Shown piece by piece: positions 14,845 through 25,477 of a DNA stretch of 38,414 bases. Numbering within the stretch: position 1 is the first letter of the stretch; the number at the start of each line of letters is the position of its first letter. The stretch is from the IMG/VR virus record IMGVR_UViG_3300005583_000001, positions 1 through 38,414 of that record. One strand, given 5' to 3'. The notes under the pieces were generated by a model. It ran no database searches and was not told the origin of the DNA. It saw only the letters and a list, made by a program, of their open reading frames with translations. The stretch comes from a virus. Position numbers and translations under genes: made by a program.

Positions 14845-17800
14845 ATGGCTGTATATGATCCAAGGCTCGATAATTTAAAAAGGGATATAGCAAATCGCGG
14901 TCTGTCACCTTCGGTGCAGACTCTTGCAAGCATCCTCAAACCTAACAGCCCCTCCAATGTGGTTCGTAAAGACTGGACAGCAGACGACGCTCAAAGAAAC
15001 GCTCCCGAGCCTTCAGGTTGGGCAGGGTTTGTCTATGACGTATTAAAGAATCCTATTGTCAAGGCGGGCTTGACGGGTTTGTCAGCGCTTTCTATACCCA
15101 TGAGGATCACCCTTGCACATGTTGACGAGGTAACAGATTTCTTGGATCGTAACCCTGAGACCACTGCGTCTTGGAATGATTTTGTTGCCCATGTAAAAGA
15201 CCCTGAGTATGGTTTTGGTAAAGTTTGGGTTGAACCATTTGGCGATAGTAATAAAGGTTTTTGGCAGAAGTGGGGCAACCGTACAGTAGGTCTTGCGGGA
15301 GATATTGTTTACGACCCTTTGACATATGTAACTCTTGGTGCTAATAAAGCGGCTCTTCTTACAGGTGACGTTTTACTCACAGCAACAGCAAAAATTGCTG
15401 CTGCAGAGGCTGCGGGCACTATCACTAAGAAGGCTGCAGCCGAAGCGATGACGCGTCTTACTACCAAAGGTATTCGCGTGACTGGACGTACGGGCAGACT
15501 CGAGTTGGCTCAAAGGTTGACTGATGCGGGCTCAAGCCCGCAAGTCATCCAAGACGCTCTCCATTGGGGTCGTTCACGCGTCCCCGAAGCAGACTTAGTT
15601 GCAGCAAACGTACAGCAGGCAGGTCTGTACTTTATGGGTAAACGCATTGGTGGCACTGTCGCTTCAAAAACTGGACGCAAGTTAGAGCGTGGTATACAGA
15701 CCATGTCGACGTGGGTTGGTGATACTGCTTTTGGTAAGTTTGCTGATGGTTTTGCGGATCTTAGTACAAAACAAATTTCTAGAGCATTGGCTCGTGGTAC
15801 CGCGCCTTTAGATCAAACGGCTGCTTATCTTAGTGCAATAATGGCTCATTCGGGCGAACGCGTTGGAGCCGCCGAGGCTTCGCGTAAGGCTGGACAATTA
15901 TACCTTGTTGGGCGACAGTTAATACCTGACTTTGATGACAAGTACGCAAAATATGGTGCAACTGTTTACAAGTATCTTGATACCGCAGAAGGCAAGGTTG
16001 CTCTTGCTGCTGCTTCTCCTGAAGAGCAAGAGTTTGCCGCACTGTTTGAAGGACTCTTGGAAAGATTAAACAATATAGGTAGAGACGCCAGTCTTGCTAT
16101 TGACAAGGATGCGCCGTGGGGTACTGTAGATCATTATTTTCCTCACATGCTTGCAGATAAAGCAGGGCAGTTCATCAAGGACTCCGCCGATGTCACCGTA
16201 CAGCGATTACGTAACGTAGTGTTTGATCCAGGCGAAAAAACTGGGGCTTTCAAGTCTCGTATGAAAAAAGGCGACATTTTTTTTGGTGAAGAGGTAAGTC
16301 AAGACACTATTGATGCTGGTATTGATGGTCTGAATGCTCATGCTAGGTTGCATGGCAAAATTGATTTCGACTTCTTTGAAGTAGATATCGATAAGGTGAT
16401 GCAAAAATATATTACACAACATGGCACCGAGATGGGCAAGATTGCTCGTAGGAGAATCTTGGTTGAGAGAGGCGTCTTTGAGGCTATTGGTGAGCAGGTT
16501 GTAGAAGACCCTGTGTTCATGAAGGCTATGGAGAAAAGATTGAAGGCACAGTTGGCTGCTCGCGAGGCTTCGTTAAAGAAGGTCACTAAAACTATAGACG
16601 ATGTAGCAAAAAAGGTTCAAGAAGGTTTGCAACGATCAGCGGACGACGCTCTCAGAGACTTGGAGTCTATGAAACTTCGTCCTTGGGCTGATGCTGAAGC
16701 AAAACTGAAACTTGCTCAGGAACGTGCACAGATTGAGATTCGTTTAGATGAAATCATTGAAGAGATGCGGATGCGACGACAGGACTATCTTACTGCTACG
16801 GGTGCAGACGGGTTGCTCATTAAAGCGGCTGATGATGAGGTGAATGCACTTCTCAAGCAGGTTTTAGCCGCCAAGGATGATGTCCTTGCTCAGAAATTTA
16901 ATGTTGACAGCACTAACGACATGCTTCTATCTTTAAAAAAGGCATTGGAGACAGTCCAAAAGTTTGACGCCAAAATGGTGGAGCGTTCCAATATTCTTAA
17001 TGAGCAGATTGAAGGCGTTGTCGCTGGTCTTGTTGATTCAGCGGACTTTAGGGCGCAAGGTCATGTGACGTTTGTAAATAAACTGAACAAGGCTTTAGAT
17101 TACATGTGGATTGCTACTGATCGTAGAGCGTTGAAGGGTGTGCAAGGACGTGAGGCTTCTATTGATTTAGACTGGATTGATAATACAGCCACGAGCGCAC
17201 ATAAAACTGTGATGGGCGTTAACGCCAAGGGTGAAGAGTTTAACATTTTTGATGAGGCTACACGTTTGGTCAATAATGCTGAGAAGAAGGCTAACAGGGC
17301 TGGGGAAACAGGACAGTTTCCGAGAGTTCCCCAGTTAAAGAAGACGTTCAAAAAATTATATTTACAGTCTGAAAAAAGGGCTGGACGTCTTGATGGCGAG
17401 GAAACTCTCAAACAGTATGTCGACGAGTTTGCAACTGAGGCAAGAGAAGCAATTGCATCCAAGATTATTGCTGACCCAACATATTTGGCTATGATGGATC
17501 ATGTCAGAACAAATATTGCATCTATTCAAGCGTACGGTAACGTTGACACATATCAGCGAGTGTTGAAGAACATTGGTGAGGGTCGCGCTACTGATGAAGA
17601 GTTGCGTAGTTTTGGTCTCGCTCTTGTCGTTTCTGACGATGGTCAAAGCAATATCGCTTTGCGTAATGCAATTCTTGAGAACGCCGCTAATGAGCGTTAT
17701 AGAAAATTGGTTACGGCAAAGCGTCAAGGCAAGGGTTTAGCCATGTCTGCTCAAGAGACATACGATAACTATAACTCGGTTGTGAACGCATTTGAGGACG

Positions 17801-20800
17801 CTGTACTCTTCCATGTCGAGTATCAGCGTCTTACTCCTTACAATATTGTACGTGATTTTGGCGACGACATTGTTAGAGCCGCTAAGTTGAGTCCTGAAAA
17901 GGAGGATATGTTGCGTGATGCTTTGTTATTAGCGTCAGACGAGATAGATGCTGCAACTATTTTAAGAGGTCTCGAAATAGATGAGGATCTTTTGGTAAAG
18001 ATATTTGGTGCTAACGAAGAGATGTTCAGAGGCAATGTCGTGTATCGTGGCAACAGGGCTGGCTTTAATCAGATTGCTGACGATATTATGGAGAAGTTTA
18101 GCACTCAGATGTCGACGCTTGACATGATGAATGCGGGAGACGTAAGATATTCTGCTTTTGGCGTTGGTGGTAGTAGTGGCAGTGGCGTCTCTACGTGGGG
18201 TGAACTAATTGATTATGCGGCTGAACGCGCCGCACAGTATGGTCGCGTTTCTTTAGATATGGAAGAAACGGCTGAAGGTTTTGCCAGGGCTGTTACAAAG
18301 AAGAAAACTGGGACGCTATCTGTTGAACAGTTCTTGCGCAATCAGGCGCAGGCTGCGCGTTTTGCTGATGACGTTTTTGAGGATGCTCGTCGACAAGGTT
18401 CGGCTAAGGTAACTAAGATTAGTGACGCTTTGAAAGAAAAGTTACAGGTGTATTATGACGAGCCACCAGTTGGTCAACCTTCGATTACTAACTTGATAGA
18501 AATTGCAAAGAGAGATATTGCCGAAACACAAATCAGGTTCTACGATAGTGAAGGTGGTCGAGAGATAAAGATTGCACAGGGATTGTTTTCTAAGGGTGAA
18601 ATCTCTGCTGAAGATTTGGCACAAATAAAAGAACAAGTTGGTGCCAGACAGCAACAAAAGATTGCTTCTATCAAAGACCCTAGGATAGACGCCAAGGGCG
18701 TTGCTTTGAAGACGTTGCCAAAGCAGAAAGAAGAACTTGCTCAATTAATTATGGAACAGCAGTTTGCCAAGACTGTCGAGGCTCGTATGGAAAATCTCAC
18801 AAAAACGTTGATGGAAAATAATTTGACTCCTACTGCAGACATGTATGACGCTATTGTCGTCGCTTCTGCTCGTGCCACAGGCAGACAGTTTGAAGACAGT
18901 TTAATAGTGATGCAAGCGAGTAGAACTAGGATTGCTCAAGCGTTGGAGATAAACACTGCTGATTTTGCAGACAACCCTCAAGGGTTGTTTGCTGCAATCA
19001 TGGACACTCTTCAGGCTGGCGGCGACAGTGAGATTCACGGCGACGTGTTGGCAATGTTTAACGATGGTACTGATTCTTCTCATTTGTTTGGAAGGATGTT
19101 TGAGTCTGGTAGTGCCATGTCTGCTTCGGGTGAGGGACGTTCCATAACTGGTTTGGAGAACCGTATTGCTCAAGCGCAGACCAGGGTGCGTCAAGAGGAG
19201 GAGTTGATTCGTAGAGGTCTTCCTGTTGCTGACGAGGCGAGACTTATTTCTGATCGAGCCTTGATTGCAAACCCGAACAACAAGGCGATGATAGCCAAGA
19301 TGAAAGCAGATTTTCAGGAGGAAGCACGTACATGGTGGATGACTTATATTGATCGCTCCGCAAAGCGTACGTCCATTACTAAAAAAATGATTTCTGACAG
19401 GTTACGTGAAAACGAAGCCTTACGTAAAGTAGAGGCAGCCAGGGGTGCGAGCAGAGGCTCTATGACCGAGGACTCTAGTGTTGCTGACATGGTTCGATGG
19501 TTGAAAGATAAGGAGAAGAACATTACGGCTCGTAGTTCTGAGTTACGTAAGTCTTCAACATTTTTTACTAATCGCATGGACCCTTTTTGGGTTAAGCGTA
19601 ACTTGGGGGATGCCAACATCACTTCTCGTCTTGATAACCTTTATTTGGTTACACGGAAGTTGGAGCAGGAACTTAAGATTGGCCGACGTTTAGAGACCAG
19701 TATTATTGGTTTGGAAGAGAAGTTGTTGAACATGCTTCCTGAGGCGAGAAAGCAGGAGAGGTTGTTGGCACGTTTGACCTCTACGAATCCTAGAGACCAT
19801 ATCTTTGTTGCTAACACGAAGCCTGGCGAACGCATGCTGGATGAGGTTGCATACGCTAAGGCTCTTGCCGAGTTTGATGAGCCTGACGATGTCGCTAAAA
19901 TGGATTTTGATGCAGCGAAGAAGTGGCGTGCAGATAACACTAGGAAGAAGAATGCTTTCATTGCTGAAGCGGAAGCGGGTGAAGCGCTTGCGATGAAGCA
20001 GAGAGACAAGATGCTTATGGATACTCGTGATGCTTCTCTTGCTTTAGACAATTTTAAAACGTCGCCTGAGTATTATCGTGCTGTGCAGATGCGACGTGAA
20101 CATGATTTGTTGAAGCAGTTGGCTGGCATGGATATGAAGCAGACTAGGAACCTTATCTCTACTCAGTCACCTCATCATCTAGTGGCTGAGGAAGCCTACA
20201 AGGCTGGTACTGGTACTTACTATCGCGTACGCCCACCTGTGGAGGGCGAACGACTTGAGCGCGAGATTGCTGAACTTTACAACGAGATAAAAGGCATCGA
20301 CAGGTATGGTAGTACTGCTAAGGCTGACGCTGGTCGTATGGCTTCTGAGGACAGGAAAGATATCCTTGATGCTGCTGCTGTTACAGATAAAAAGCAGGCA
20401 GGTGAATTGAAGGCTGATAAATTGGCGAAGGTTGCTGAACTTGAAGATCAGTTGCGTAGACTGAACCATCAAGGTGACATAGGCAGGGTTGATGATAGCC
20501 ATGTGTTTTCTTCTTCGAACGAATACTTTACCGCTAAAGCGAATGTTGAATCTACTGGTACTATCAAAGATAAGACTCTTCAACAATCTGTCAATGACAT
20601 TATGGCGGCTCTCACAAGTGCACGCAATTTGTATAAGCGTGTTAAGGGCAAGGCGTCTCGGAATGTAGAATGGCTAAACCCTGAACAGAAATTGTATTCC
20701 AGAAAGGGTCAAGTTATTGACGCAATCACTTTGGGTGATCGCGCCGAACTTGGCTATAATGCGGGCTACATAGAGAAGTTGAATGAACTGCGCAACACAC

Positions 20801-23800
20801 TTAACGCTCAAGTGCGTCAACGTAGAGCGTTGGAAGCGACTGTAGCGACTGGCAAGGAAACTCCCAAGGAGATAGCGGCTAAAGCAAAACTGTTAAAGTC
20901 TCTTCCTAAAGAGGACGCTTTGCTCATTGATATTAAGAACATCAATATTGCCATCAGGAAACGTAAGGACTTGGCGTCTGAAACTGCTTCATTTGGTAAG
21001 AATGTTTTGTTTGATTCCAATGGTGAATCAACTCTTCCTGAAGACATCAGGCTTTTAGAGTTGCGTTTGAAGCAGTCTTTAAATACTACTACTTCCGCAA
21101 AAACGCCTTTGCGTTGGGCCCCTGGGACTAACATCGGTCAAGGTATTGACGAAGCCACTGGAAAACTCTTGGATGTAAGTGGAATGAACATTGAGTTTAC
21201 TTCTCTCGAGATTGACGCCATGTTGAATAGTAGGTATCATCTTACTTCCGAGTCTTCACGTACAGAGTTCATAAAGTTCGCTAATGAGAAGTTGAAGGAG
21301 GCTAGCGCCGAGTTGGCTAAGTTTGGCACGAGATTAGATGCTGCTACTGCTGGGACTGGCTCTATGAGCAAGCGTGCGGCTGACATTTTCTTGAAGAACG
21401 CCAAAGATTTTGTGGAGGGTAAATTGGGTGATCCAACACCTGCCCTGAACAGACATGTCTCTCAGGCTGAGATGTTGGAGAAGGCGCTTCTTGATGAGAT
21501 TAAAGTCAAGTGGGCTGCTTTTGAGAAGACTTTCAACGCGACTGAAGTCGGGAAGCCAAACTTAATGTCTCGTCCATACCTCATGAGGCAGAAATATGCA
21601 AAGGCTTTAGTTGACAAGAACAAAGAGATCGCTAGAGTGAAGGCGGCTACCGAAGACGTTCGGAGGGCTGGTGTAGCAACGCTCGAGGCTTACAAGACTC
21701 AAGTTGCTGAAGGTATGTCGTTGAAGCAAATCATGGATGCTCGAGCCGCTGAAAAGTTGCGTTGGGAAGAGATGGGTACGCATTGGACTAGCGGAATGAA
21801 AAAAGTACAAGCCATGGTAGGTAATCAGCAGGACGACCTTACGCAACAGTTCTTGGCAGGCAAGGTGACTCCTAGGAACATGGTGCGTGACCCTGCCAAG
21901 TCTGCTGGCACACAGAAATGGTTGGATGATCTTTGGGCTAAGTCTGTTGAGTCTGACAGTATCGCTCATGCAGATAAGTTGGCTAAGTATGAGGGCAAGC
22001 AGAACTATAAGAATATGGTTGCGACCGCCAAGGACATCGCTACTCAGTTGGACGATACTCGGAAGAAAATTGCTGCTATCAAGGGTCTGCGTGACGATAT
22101 TACCGATGAGGCTCCGTTTGGGTTCAAGGTTGACCGTGTTGAACGCGCTAGACTAAAGTATGCGGATCGTGACAACCTTCAGCAACTAACTAATGCTGAG
22201 TTGGAGGCTACGGCTAGACGCCCCATCGTCTCAACTGATATGACCCCCCCCGATGTCGTCTACAAAAAAGGCAAGGGGTTTGTTGATGTTGTAGGTACCG
22301 AACCTGGGGTTGACGCCAATACTATTCCTGCCCACAAGTTTAGACTCCCTGAACTAGAAAAGAAGTTAAACGAGACCTTGGATGCCATTACAGATGGCAC
22401 CAATGGACGTTACGATGCCCGTACACGCTACAACGAGTTACTTTTGGGTGATGGTACCCCTGAGGGCGGTTTGAGCGTTAGAGAGGTCTACAAGGCTCTT
22501 GAGAGGGAAGTCAACGAGTTGTCTATTGTCGACTATGACATTGCGATACCTCAGCAGATCAACAAGTTCTTTGGTGACATGAATGCTCAATCGGCCATTG
22601 AGGACAGAATTGGGTATTTCACTAAGATCATGGACGAAGAACAGGCTGTGTTGACACGCCTCCAGGGAGTCTCTGATGAGTTGAATGCACAGTTTAAGGA
22701 GTTAGAGACTTTAACTAAAGCGACGACAGGAGATACCCGCAAGAATTTTGGCAAGGCATACAAGGATTTCTATACGGAGCAGAACAAGAGTATTGTTAAG
22801 CGTTGGAAGCAAGAGCAACTTCTTATGGATAACGCGGCGAAGTATCAATCTGAGGCTTTGATTTGGGAATCTGAACGTCAGTTAAACATCAAGATGATTG
22901 CCGAATATCGTGCTCCTTTGGAGGCACGATTGGCAGAGATCACCGCACTGTTGGCGCGTACAAAAGCAGTTCAGAGTAGTACGTCTCCTCTCAGTGCACG
23001 TTTCGTGGAGATGGAGGGCATCATTCAGGATGCTCAGGAGATGCTGTATGTGAAGGGGTCTTATGGTGAGACTGAGGCTTACACCATGTATCCAATCACG
23101 GGCAATGACACGGCCATGAAACCACGCATTGCTGGCATCATCCCTGAAGGTTTTGGCAAAGACGCTAATAGGAATTCAAAAGTTCTCAAAACTAGGTCTG
23201 AAGCGAAAGCGTCAGTTAGTGCAGAATTTGAGAAGAGTTTAGGCGAGGTGTCAAAGCGGGAAAAGATGTTAGCAGCGAACCTCGAGACGTTGAAGATTGC
23301 TTACCTCACGCACAGCGCGAAGATGACTACGTCATACAAAGAGACAGCACGTTTTTATGATGCTCTTGCTGGCGGGAAGTTCTTTGAAGTAGGTAGCGAC
23401 CTCAATGGTCGAAGCGGAACAAAAATTGTTGAGCAGTTGAACGATGGTTGGAAGAAACTTACCGACAACGGTATGCCCAATCTTCAGATGCGCAAAGACC
23501 TAGAGGACATGATTTTCAACTTAAACAAGTTTACTGAGCCTGGCTTTGTTCAAGATGTCAACAAGTTCTTGGCTCGATACACACGACTTCTTAAGTCGTA
23601 TGTACTCGCTAACCCAGGATATGTTGTGCGTAACAGTATGACCAACACTTTCACACTTCTAGCCGCAGGCACAGAAGTGAAGAACATGATTACTGGTATG
23701 AAGATTTGGATGCAGATGCAGGACGCTTTGAAAACTGGCAAGTATGAAGAATGGTTAGACAACCTTGCTGTCGACGTGAAGGACGATGTCGTGACTGCTA

Positions 23801-24711
23801 TTCAGGCCAAGGACGCTAGTGGGTTTGGTCATATCGCAGACTTCATGACAAGTGCACCTGTAGGAAAGCGCAAACAAGGCATGTACGACAACTGGTGGCT
23901 TCGTCTTCATCAGAAAGCAAACCAAAAGTCTGAGGATAGCGCACGTTTCATGATGGCGTTTGACTCTGCTCGCAAGGGTCACTCGGTGGAAGGTGCTGCA
24001 GGTCGCGTAAAGCGATTCTTGTTTGATTATTCAGCGAAGGGTTCTTTTGATAAGAACACTTCACATATCATGCCGTTTTGGTTTTGGACTACACGCAACT
24101 TCCCTATGCAGTTGCAGAACAAGTGGCAGAACCCTAGAGCGTATTTAACTTACAACAAGATTGTGAACAACATGCAGGGTGAACGACAAGACGATGACCC
24201 TCAGTGGTTGCGTGAGGCTGGAGGTTTCCCTATCGGTAAGTCAACATACTTGTCGCTTGATCTAGGTTTCAACAAGTTGGATTCAGAGTTGAGAATGCTT
24301 TCTGAACCTCGACGTATCTTGGGTATGGTCAACCCTGCTATCCGTGCACCTCTTGATTTTATTGCTGGTCAGAACACTGTGTATGGCAATGATTTTGGTA
24401 CGAAGCCACAGGACAATATGGCTGGACCTCCGTTTGGTGCCTTGAGTGAACTGTTGGCTTCAGTGACTGGACAGAACAGGGGCAATGGTCAAGTCTCTCC
24501 AGCATTCAATCATTTCTACAAAATGTTGAATCCTATTGCTAATCCGATGGAGCGTTTAAATCCTCAGACAGTTAAGGGCAAGTCCAATCAGTTGGGTGGT
24601 TGGCTCGGTTTTGCTGGTGTCCCATTGACGCCGATACCACCTGAAATGAGGGCGCTTGAGAGGCAACGACAGGTGTATGAGAATCAAGATTTACGGAACC
24701 AAGGGAGATAG
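14845..24711 (+). CDS. Giant internal virion/ejection-type protein, 3,288 aa
   Basis: One uninterrupted frame takes about 26% of the genome. Early on (about 428-436) it has DHYFPHML, a motif I associate with large polyvalent and internal phage proteins. Most of the middle (about 500-2,900) is charged, helical and coiled-coil-like. The last 400 residues resemble the LPD38 (large polyvalent protein associated) type: YVLANPGYVVRNSMTN near 2,918, then DYSAKGS...FWFWTTRNFPMQLQNKW around 3,070-3,090. Some short segments (such as VLANPGYVVRN) look membrane-seeking. It follows three internal-protein candidates and precedes the endolysin, so it is probably injected with the DNA. No catalytic domain was identified by eye; transglycosylase, protease and polymerase motifs were not seen. 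The start has a weak ribosome site. Confidence 0.85.
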   Translation: MAVYDPRLDNLKRDIANRGLSPSVQTLASILKPNSPSNVVRKDWTADDAQRNAPEPSGWAGFVYDVLKNPIVKAGLTGLSALSIPMRITLAHVDEVTDFLDRNPETTASWNDFVAHVKDPEYGFGKVWVEPFGDSNKGFWQKWGNRTVGLAGDIVYDPLTYVTLGANKAALLTGDVLLTATAKIAAAEAAGTITKKAAAEAMTRLTTKGIRVTGRTGRLELAQRLTDAGSSPQVIQDALHWGRSRVPEADLVAANVQQAGLYFMGKRIGGTVASKTGRKLERGIQTMSTWVGDTAFGKFADGFADLSTKQISRALARGTAPLDQTAAYLSAIMAHSGERVGAAEASRKAGQLYLVGRQLIPDFDDKYAKYGATVYKYLDTAEGKVALAAASPEEQEFAALFEGLLERLNNIGRDASLAIDKDAPWGTVDHYFPHMLADKAGQFIKDSADVTVQRLRNVVFDPGEKTGAFKSRMKKGDIFFGEEVSQDTIDAGIDGLNAHARLHGKIDFDFFEVDIDKVMQKYITQHGTEMGKIARRRILVERGVFEAIGEQVVEDPVFMKAMEKRLKAQLAAREASLKKVTKTIDDVAKKVQEGLQRSADDALRDLESMKLRPWADAEAKLKLAQERAQIEIRLDEIIEEMRMRRQDYLTATGADGLLIKAADDEVNALLKQVLAAKDDVLAQKFNVDSTNDMLLSLKKALETVQKFDAKMVERSNILNEQIEGVVAGLVDSADFRAQGHVTFVNKLNKALDYMWIATDRRALKGVQGREASIDLDWIDNTATSAHKTVMGVNAKGEEFNIFDEATRLVNNAEKKANRAGETGQFPRVPQLKKTFKKLYLQSEKRAGRLDGEETLKQYVDEFATEAREAIASKIIADPTYLAMMDHVRTNIASIQAYGNVDTYQRVLKNIGEGRATDEELRSFGLALVVSDDGQSNIALRNAILENAANERYRKLVTAKRQGKGLAMSAQETYDNYNSVVNAFEDAVLFHVEYQRLTPYNIVRDFGDDIVRAAKLSPEKEDMLRDALLLASDEIDAATILRGLEIDEDLLVKIFGANEEMFRGNVVYRGNRAGFNQIADDIMEKFSTQMSTLDMMNAGDVRYSAFGVGGSSGSGVSTWGELIDYAAERAAQYGRVSLDMEETAEGFARAVTKKKTGTLSVEQFLRNQAQAARFADDVFEDARRQGSAKVTKISDALKEKLQVYYDEPPVGQPSITNLIEIAKRDIAETQIRFYDSEGGREIKIAQGLFSKGEISAEDLAQIKEQVGARQQQKIASIKDPRIDAKGVALKTLPKQKEELAQLIMEQQFAKTVEARMENLTKTLMENNLTPTADMYDAIVVASARATGRQFEDSLIVMQASRTRIAQALEINTADFADNPQGLFAAIMDTLQAGGDSEIHGDVLAMFNDGTDSSHLFGRMFESGSAMSASGEGRSITGLENRIAQAQTRVRQEEELIRRGLPVADEARLISDRALIANPNNKAMIAKMKADFQEEARTWWMTYIDRSAKRTSITKKMISDRLRENEALRKVEAARGASRGSMTEDSSVADMVRWLKDKEKNITARSSELRKSSTFFTNRMDPFWVKRNLGDANITSRLDNLYLVTRKLEQELKIGRRLETSIIGLEEKLLNMLPEARKQERLLARLTSTNPRDHIFVANTKPGERMLDEVAYAKALAEFDEPDDVAKMDFDAAKKWRADNTRKKNAFIAEAEAGEALAMKQRDKMLMDTRDASLALDNFKTSPEYYRAVQMRREHDLLKQLAGMDMKQTRNLISTQSPHHLVAEEAYKAGTGTYYRVRPPVEGERLEREIAELYNEIKGIDRYGSTAKADAGRMASEDRKDILDAAAVTDKKQAGELKADKLAKVAELEDQLRRLNHQGDIGRVDDSHVFSSSNEYFTAKANVESTGTIKDKTLQQSVNDIMAALTSARNLYKRVKGKASRNVEWLNPEQKLYSRKGQVIDAITLGDRAELGYNAGYIEKLNELRNTLNAQVRQRRALEATVATGKETPKEIAAKAKLLKSLPKEDALLIDIKNINIAIRKRKDLASETASFGKNVLFDSNGESTLPEDIRLLELRLKQSLNTTTSAKTPLRWAPGTNIGQGIDEATGKLLDVSGMNIEFTSLEIDAMLNSRYHLTSESSRTEFIKFANEKLKEASAELAKFGTRLDAATAGTGSMSKRAADIFLKNAKDFVEGKLGDPTPALNRHVSQAEMLEKALLDEIKVKWAAFEKTFNATEVGKPNLMSRPYLMRQKYAKALVDKNKEIARVKAATEDVRRAGVATLEAYKTQVAEGMSLKQIMDARAAEKLRWEEMGTHWTSGMKKVQAMVGNQQDDLTQQFLAGKVTPRNMVRDPAKSAGTQKWLDDLWAKSVESDSIAHADKLAKYEGKQNYKNMVATAKDIATQLDDTRKKIAAIKGLRDDITDEAPFGFKVDRVERARLKYADRDNLQQLTNAELEATARRPIVSTDMTPPDVVYKKGKGFVDVVGTEPGVDANTIPAHKFRLPELEKKLNETLDAITDGTNGRYDARTRYNELLLGDGTPEGGLSVREVYKALEREVNELSIVDYDIAIPQQINKFFGDMNAQSAIEDRIGYFTKIMDEEQAVLTRLQGVSDELNAQFKELETLTKATTGDTRKNFGKAYKDFYTEQNKSIVKRWKQEQLLMDNAAKYQSEALIWESERQLNIKMIAEYRAPLEARLAEITALLARTKAVQSSTSPLSARFVEMEGIIQDAQEMLYVKGSYGETEAYTMYPITGNDTAMKPRIAGIIPEGFGKDANRNSKVLKTRSEAKASVSAEFEKSLGEVSKREKMLAANLETLKIAYLTHSAKMTTSYKETARFYDALAGGKFFEVGSDLNGRSGTKIVEQLNDGWKKLTDNGMPNLQMRKDLEDMIFNLNKFTEPGFVQDVNKFLARYTRLLKSYVLANPGYVVRNSMTNTFTLLAAGTEVKNMITGMKIWMQMQDALKTGKYEEWLDNLAVDVKDDVVTAIQAKDASGFGHIADFMTSAPVGKRKQGMYDNWWLRLHQKANQKSEDSARFMMAFDSARKGHSVEGAAGRVKRFLFDYSAKGSFDKNTSHIMPFWFWTTRNFPMQLQNKWQNPRAYLTYNKIVNNMQGERQDDDPQWLREAGGFPIGKSTYLSLDLGFNKLDSELRMLSEPRRILGMVNPAIRAPLDFIAGQNTVYGNDFGTKPQDNMAGPPFGALSELLASVTGQNRGNGQVSPAFNHFYKMLNPIANPMERLNPQTVKGKSNQLGGWLGFAGVPLTPIPPEMRALERQRQVYENQDLRNQGR

Positions 24712-24713
24712 TA

Positions 24714-25184
24714 ATGTTTTTTAAGAAGACGAGAAAGTATACGGGTTGGGATGGTAACAGCAAAGGTAAGTTGGCTGGGACTGAAAGACTTAAGGATTGG
24801 GTTGTTTTTTTGAACGGCGGCAAGATCAGGAATCTCGGCACGTGGGGTGTTCGTTTGATGAAGAACACTACTCAAGCGCCCGCACCTTCTGTGCATGGTA
24901 CGGGGCGAGCATGGGACGCAGGGTATAAGAACCGTGAGGATGGTCTGTCGTTGGCAGACTTCTTTGTGCGTAACGCTGAGGCGTTGGGTGTAGAGGCAGT
25001 ACATGACTACGCTTACGGTAAGTATGGGCGTGGCTGGCGATGTAATCGTGACAAGTGGCTAGTGTACGACAAGCCTACTTTGGGTGGTCGTGGCAACTGG
25101 CTTCACATTGAATTGAGTCCTGATACAGCAAAAGACGCCGCCTATATAGACAGCGTCTTTGCCATATTGTTAAAGAAGGCTTAA
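24714..25184 (+). CDS. Endolysin-type metallopeptidase, M15/VldE-like
   Basis: This 156-aa protein has the zinc-ligand layout of M15 D-Ala-D-Ala peptidases and VldE-like domains: SVHGTGRAWD (His61, Asp68) and WLHIELSPD (His131, Glu133), corresponding to SxHxxGxAxD and WHxE. It would cut cell-wall peptides for lysis or entry. It has no signal peptide or membrane span, so it needs a holin or another exit route. It follows the giant protein by 2 bases and converges with the leftward block, its stop codon overlapping that of the opposite gene. A lysis role is likely; being a virion-associated peptidase is possible. Confidence 0.8.
   Translation: MFFKKTRKYTGWDGNSKGKLAGTERLKDWVVFLNGGKIRNLGTWGVRLMKNTTQAPAPSVHGTGRAWDAGYKNREDGLSLADFFVRNAEALGVEAVHDYAYGKYGRGWRCNRDKWLVYDKPTLGGRGNWLHIELSPDTAKDAAYIDSVFAILLKKA
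25131..25160. terminator. Possible bidirectional hairpin at the convergent junction
   Basis: An 8-bp perfect inverted repeat (AAAGACGC and GCGTCTTT) with a 14-base loop lies inside the end of the endolysin gene, about 20 bases before the overlapping stop codons. It could end transcription of the leftward block, since it follows the last leftward gene. The stem is modest in strength and no U-run of four or more follows, so this is a weak candidate. Confidence 0.25.
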
Positions 25185-25477
25185 TCGTCTTCGTTGTATT
25201 CAAACGGGGAGTTCTCGATTTCGTCTACCATCGATGAGATGATGTACAGCATGTTCATGATGTCTTTACCGTTGCCGCTTACGGCACGGTAGTAAGACTC
25301 CACGAAAGCCATTGCTGTTTCTCGAGGGAACTTTAGGTTCAGCGAGTAGTAGTCGTTCTGCTCGTTCAAAACTTGTTCCTCTTTTTTGAACAACGATCTA
25401 ACATCTTTGGGATGTATTGACTTCATGAACTTAATGTATTCTTGTTCCTCTTCATCGCCGTTGTCATAGTGGTCCAT
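25181..25477 (-). CDS. Acidic hypothetical protein, 98 aa
   Basis: Last gene of the leftward block, with an AGAGGAACC ribosome site. The protein has a very acidic N-terminus (MDHYDNGDEEEQEY) and C-terminus (EIENSPFEYNEDD), and a helical middle (FPRETAMAFVESYYRAVSGNGKDIMNMLYII). Its stop codon TAA overlaps the TAA of the convergent endolysin gene. It follows the 51-aa gene with a 14-base overlap. Not recognised. Confidence 0.7.
   Translation of the reverse strand: MDHYDNGDEEEQEYIKFMKSIHPKDVRSLFKKEEQVLNEQNDYYSLNLKFPRETAMAFVESYYRAVSGNGKDIMNMLYIISSMVDEIENSPFEYNEDD

Noticed and set aside
16261-16320. Possible enzyme domain (polymerase, protease or transglycosylase) inside the giant protein
   Set aside because: No convincing set of catalytic residues could be found by reading; a profile search would be needed to claim one.
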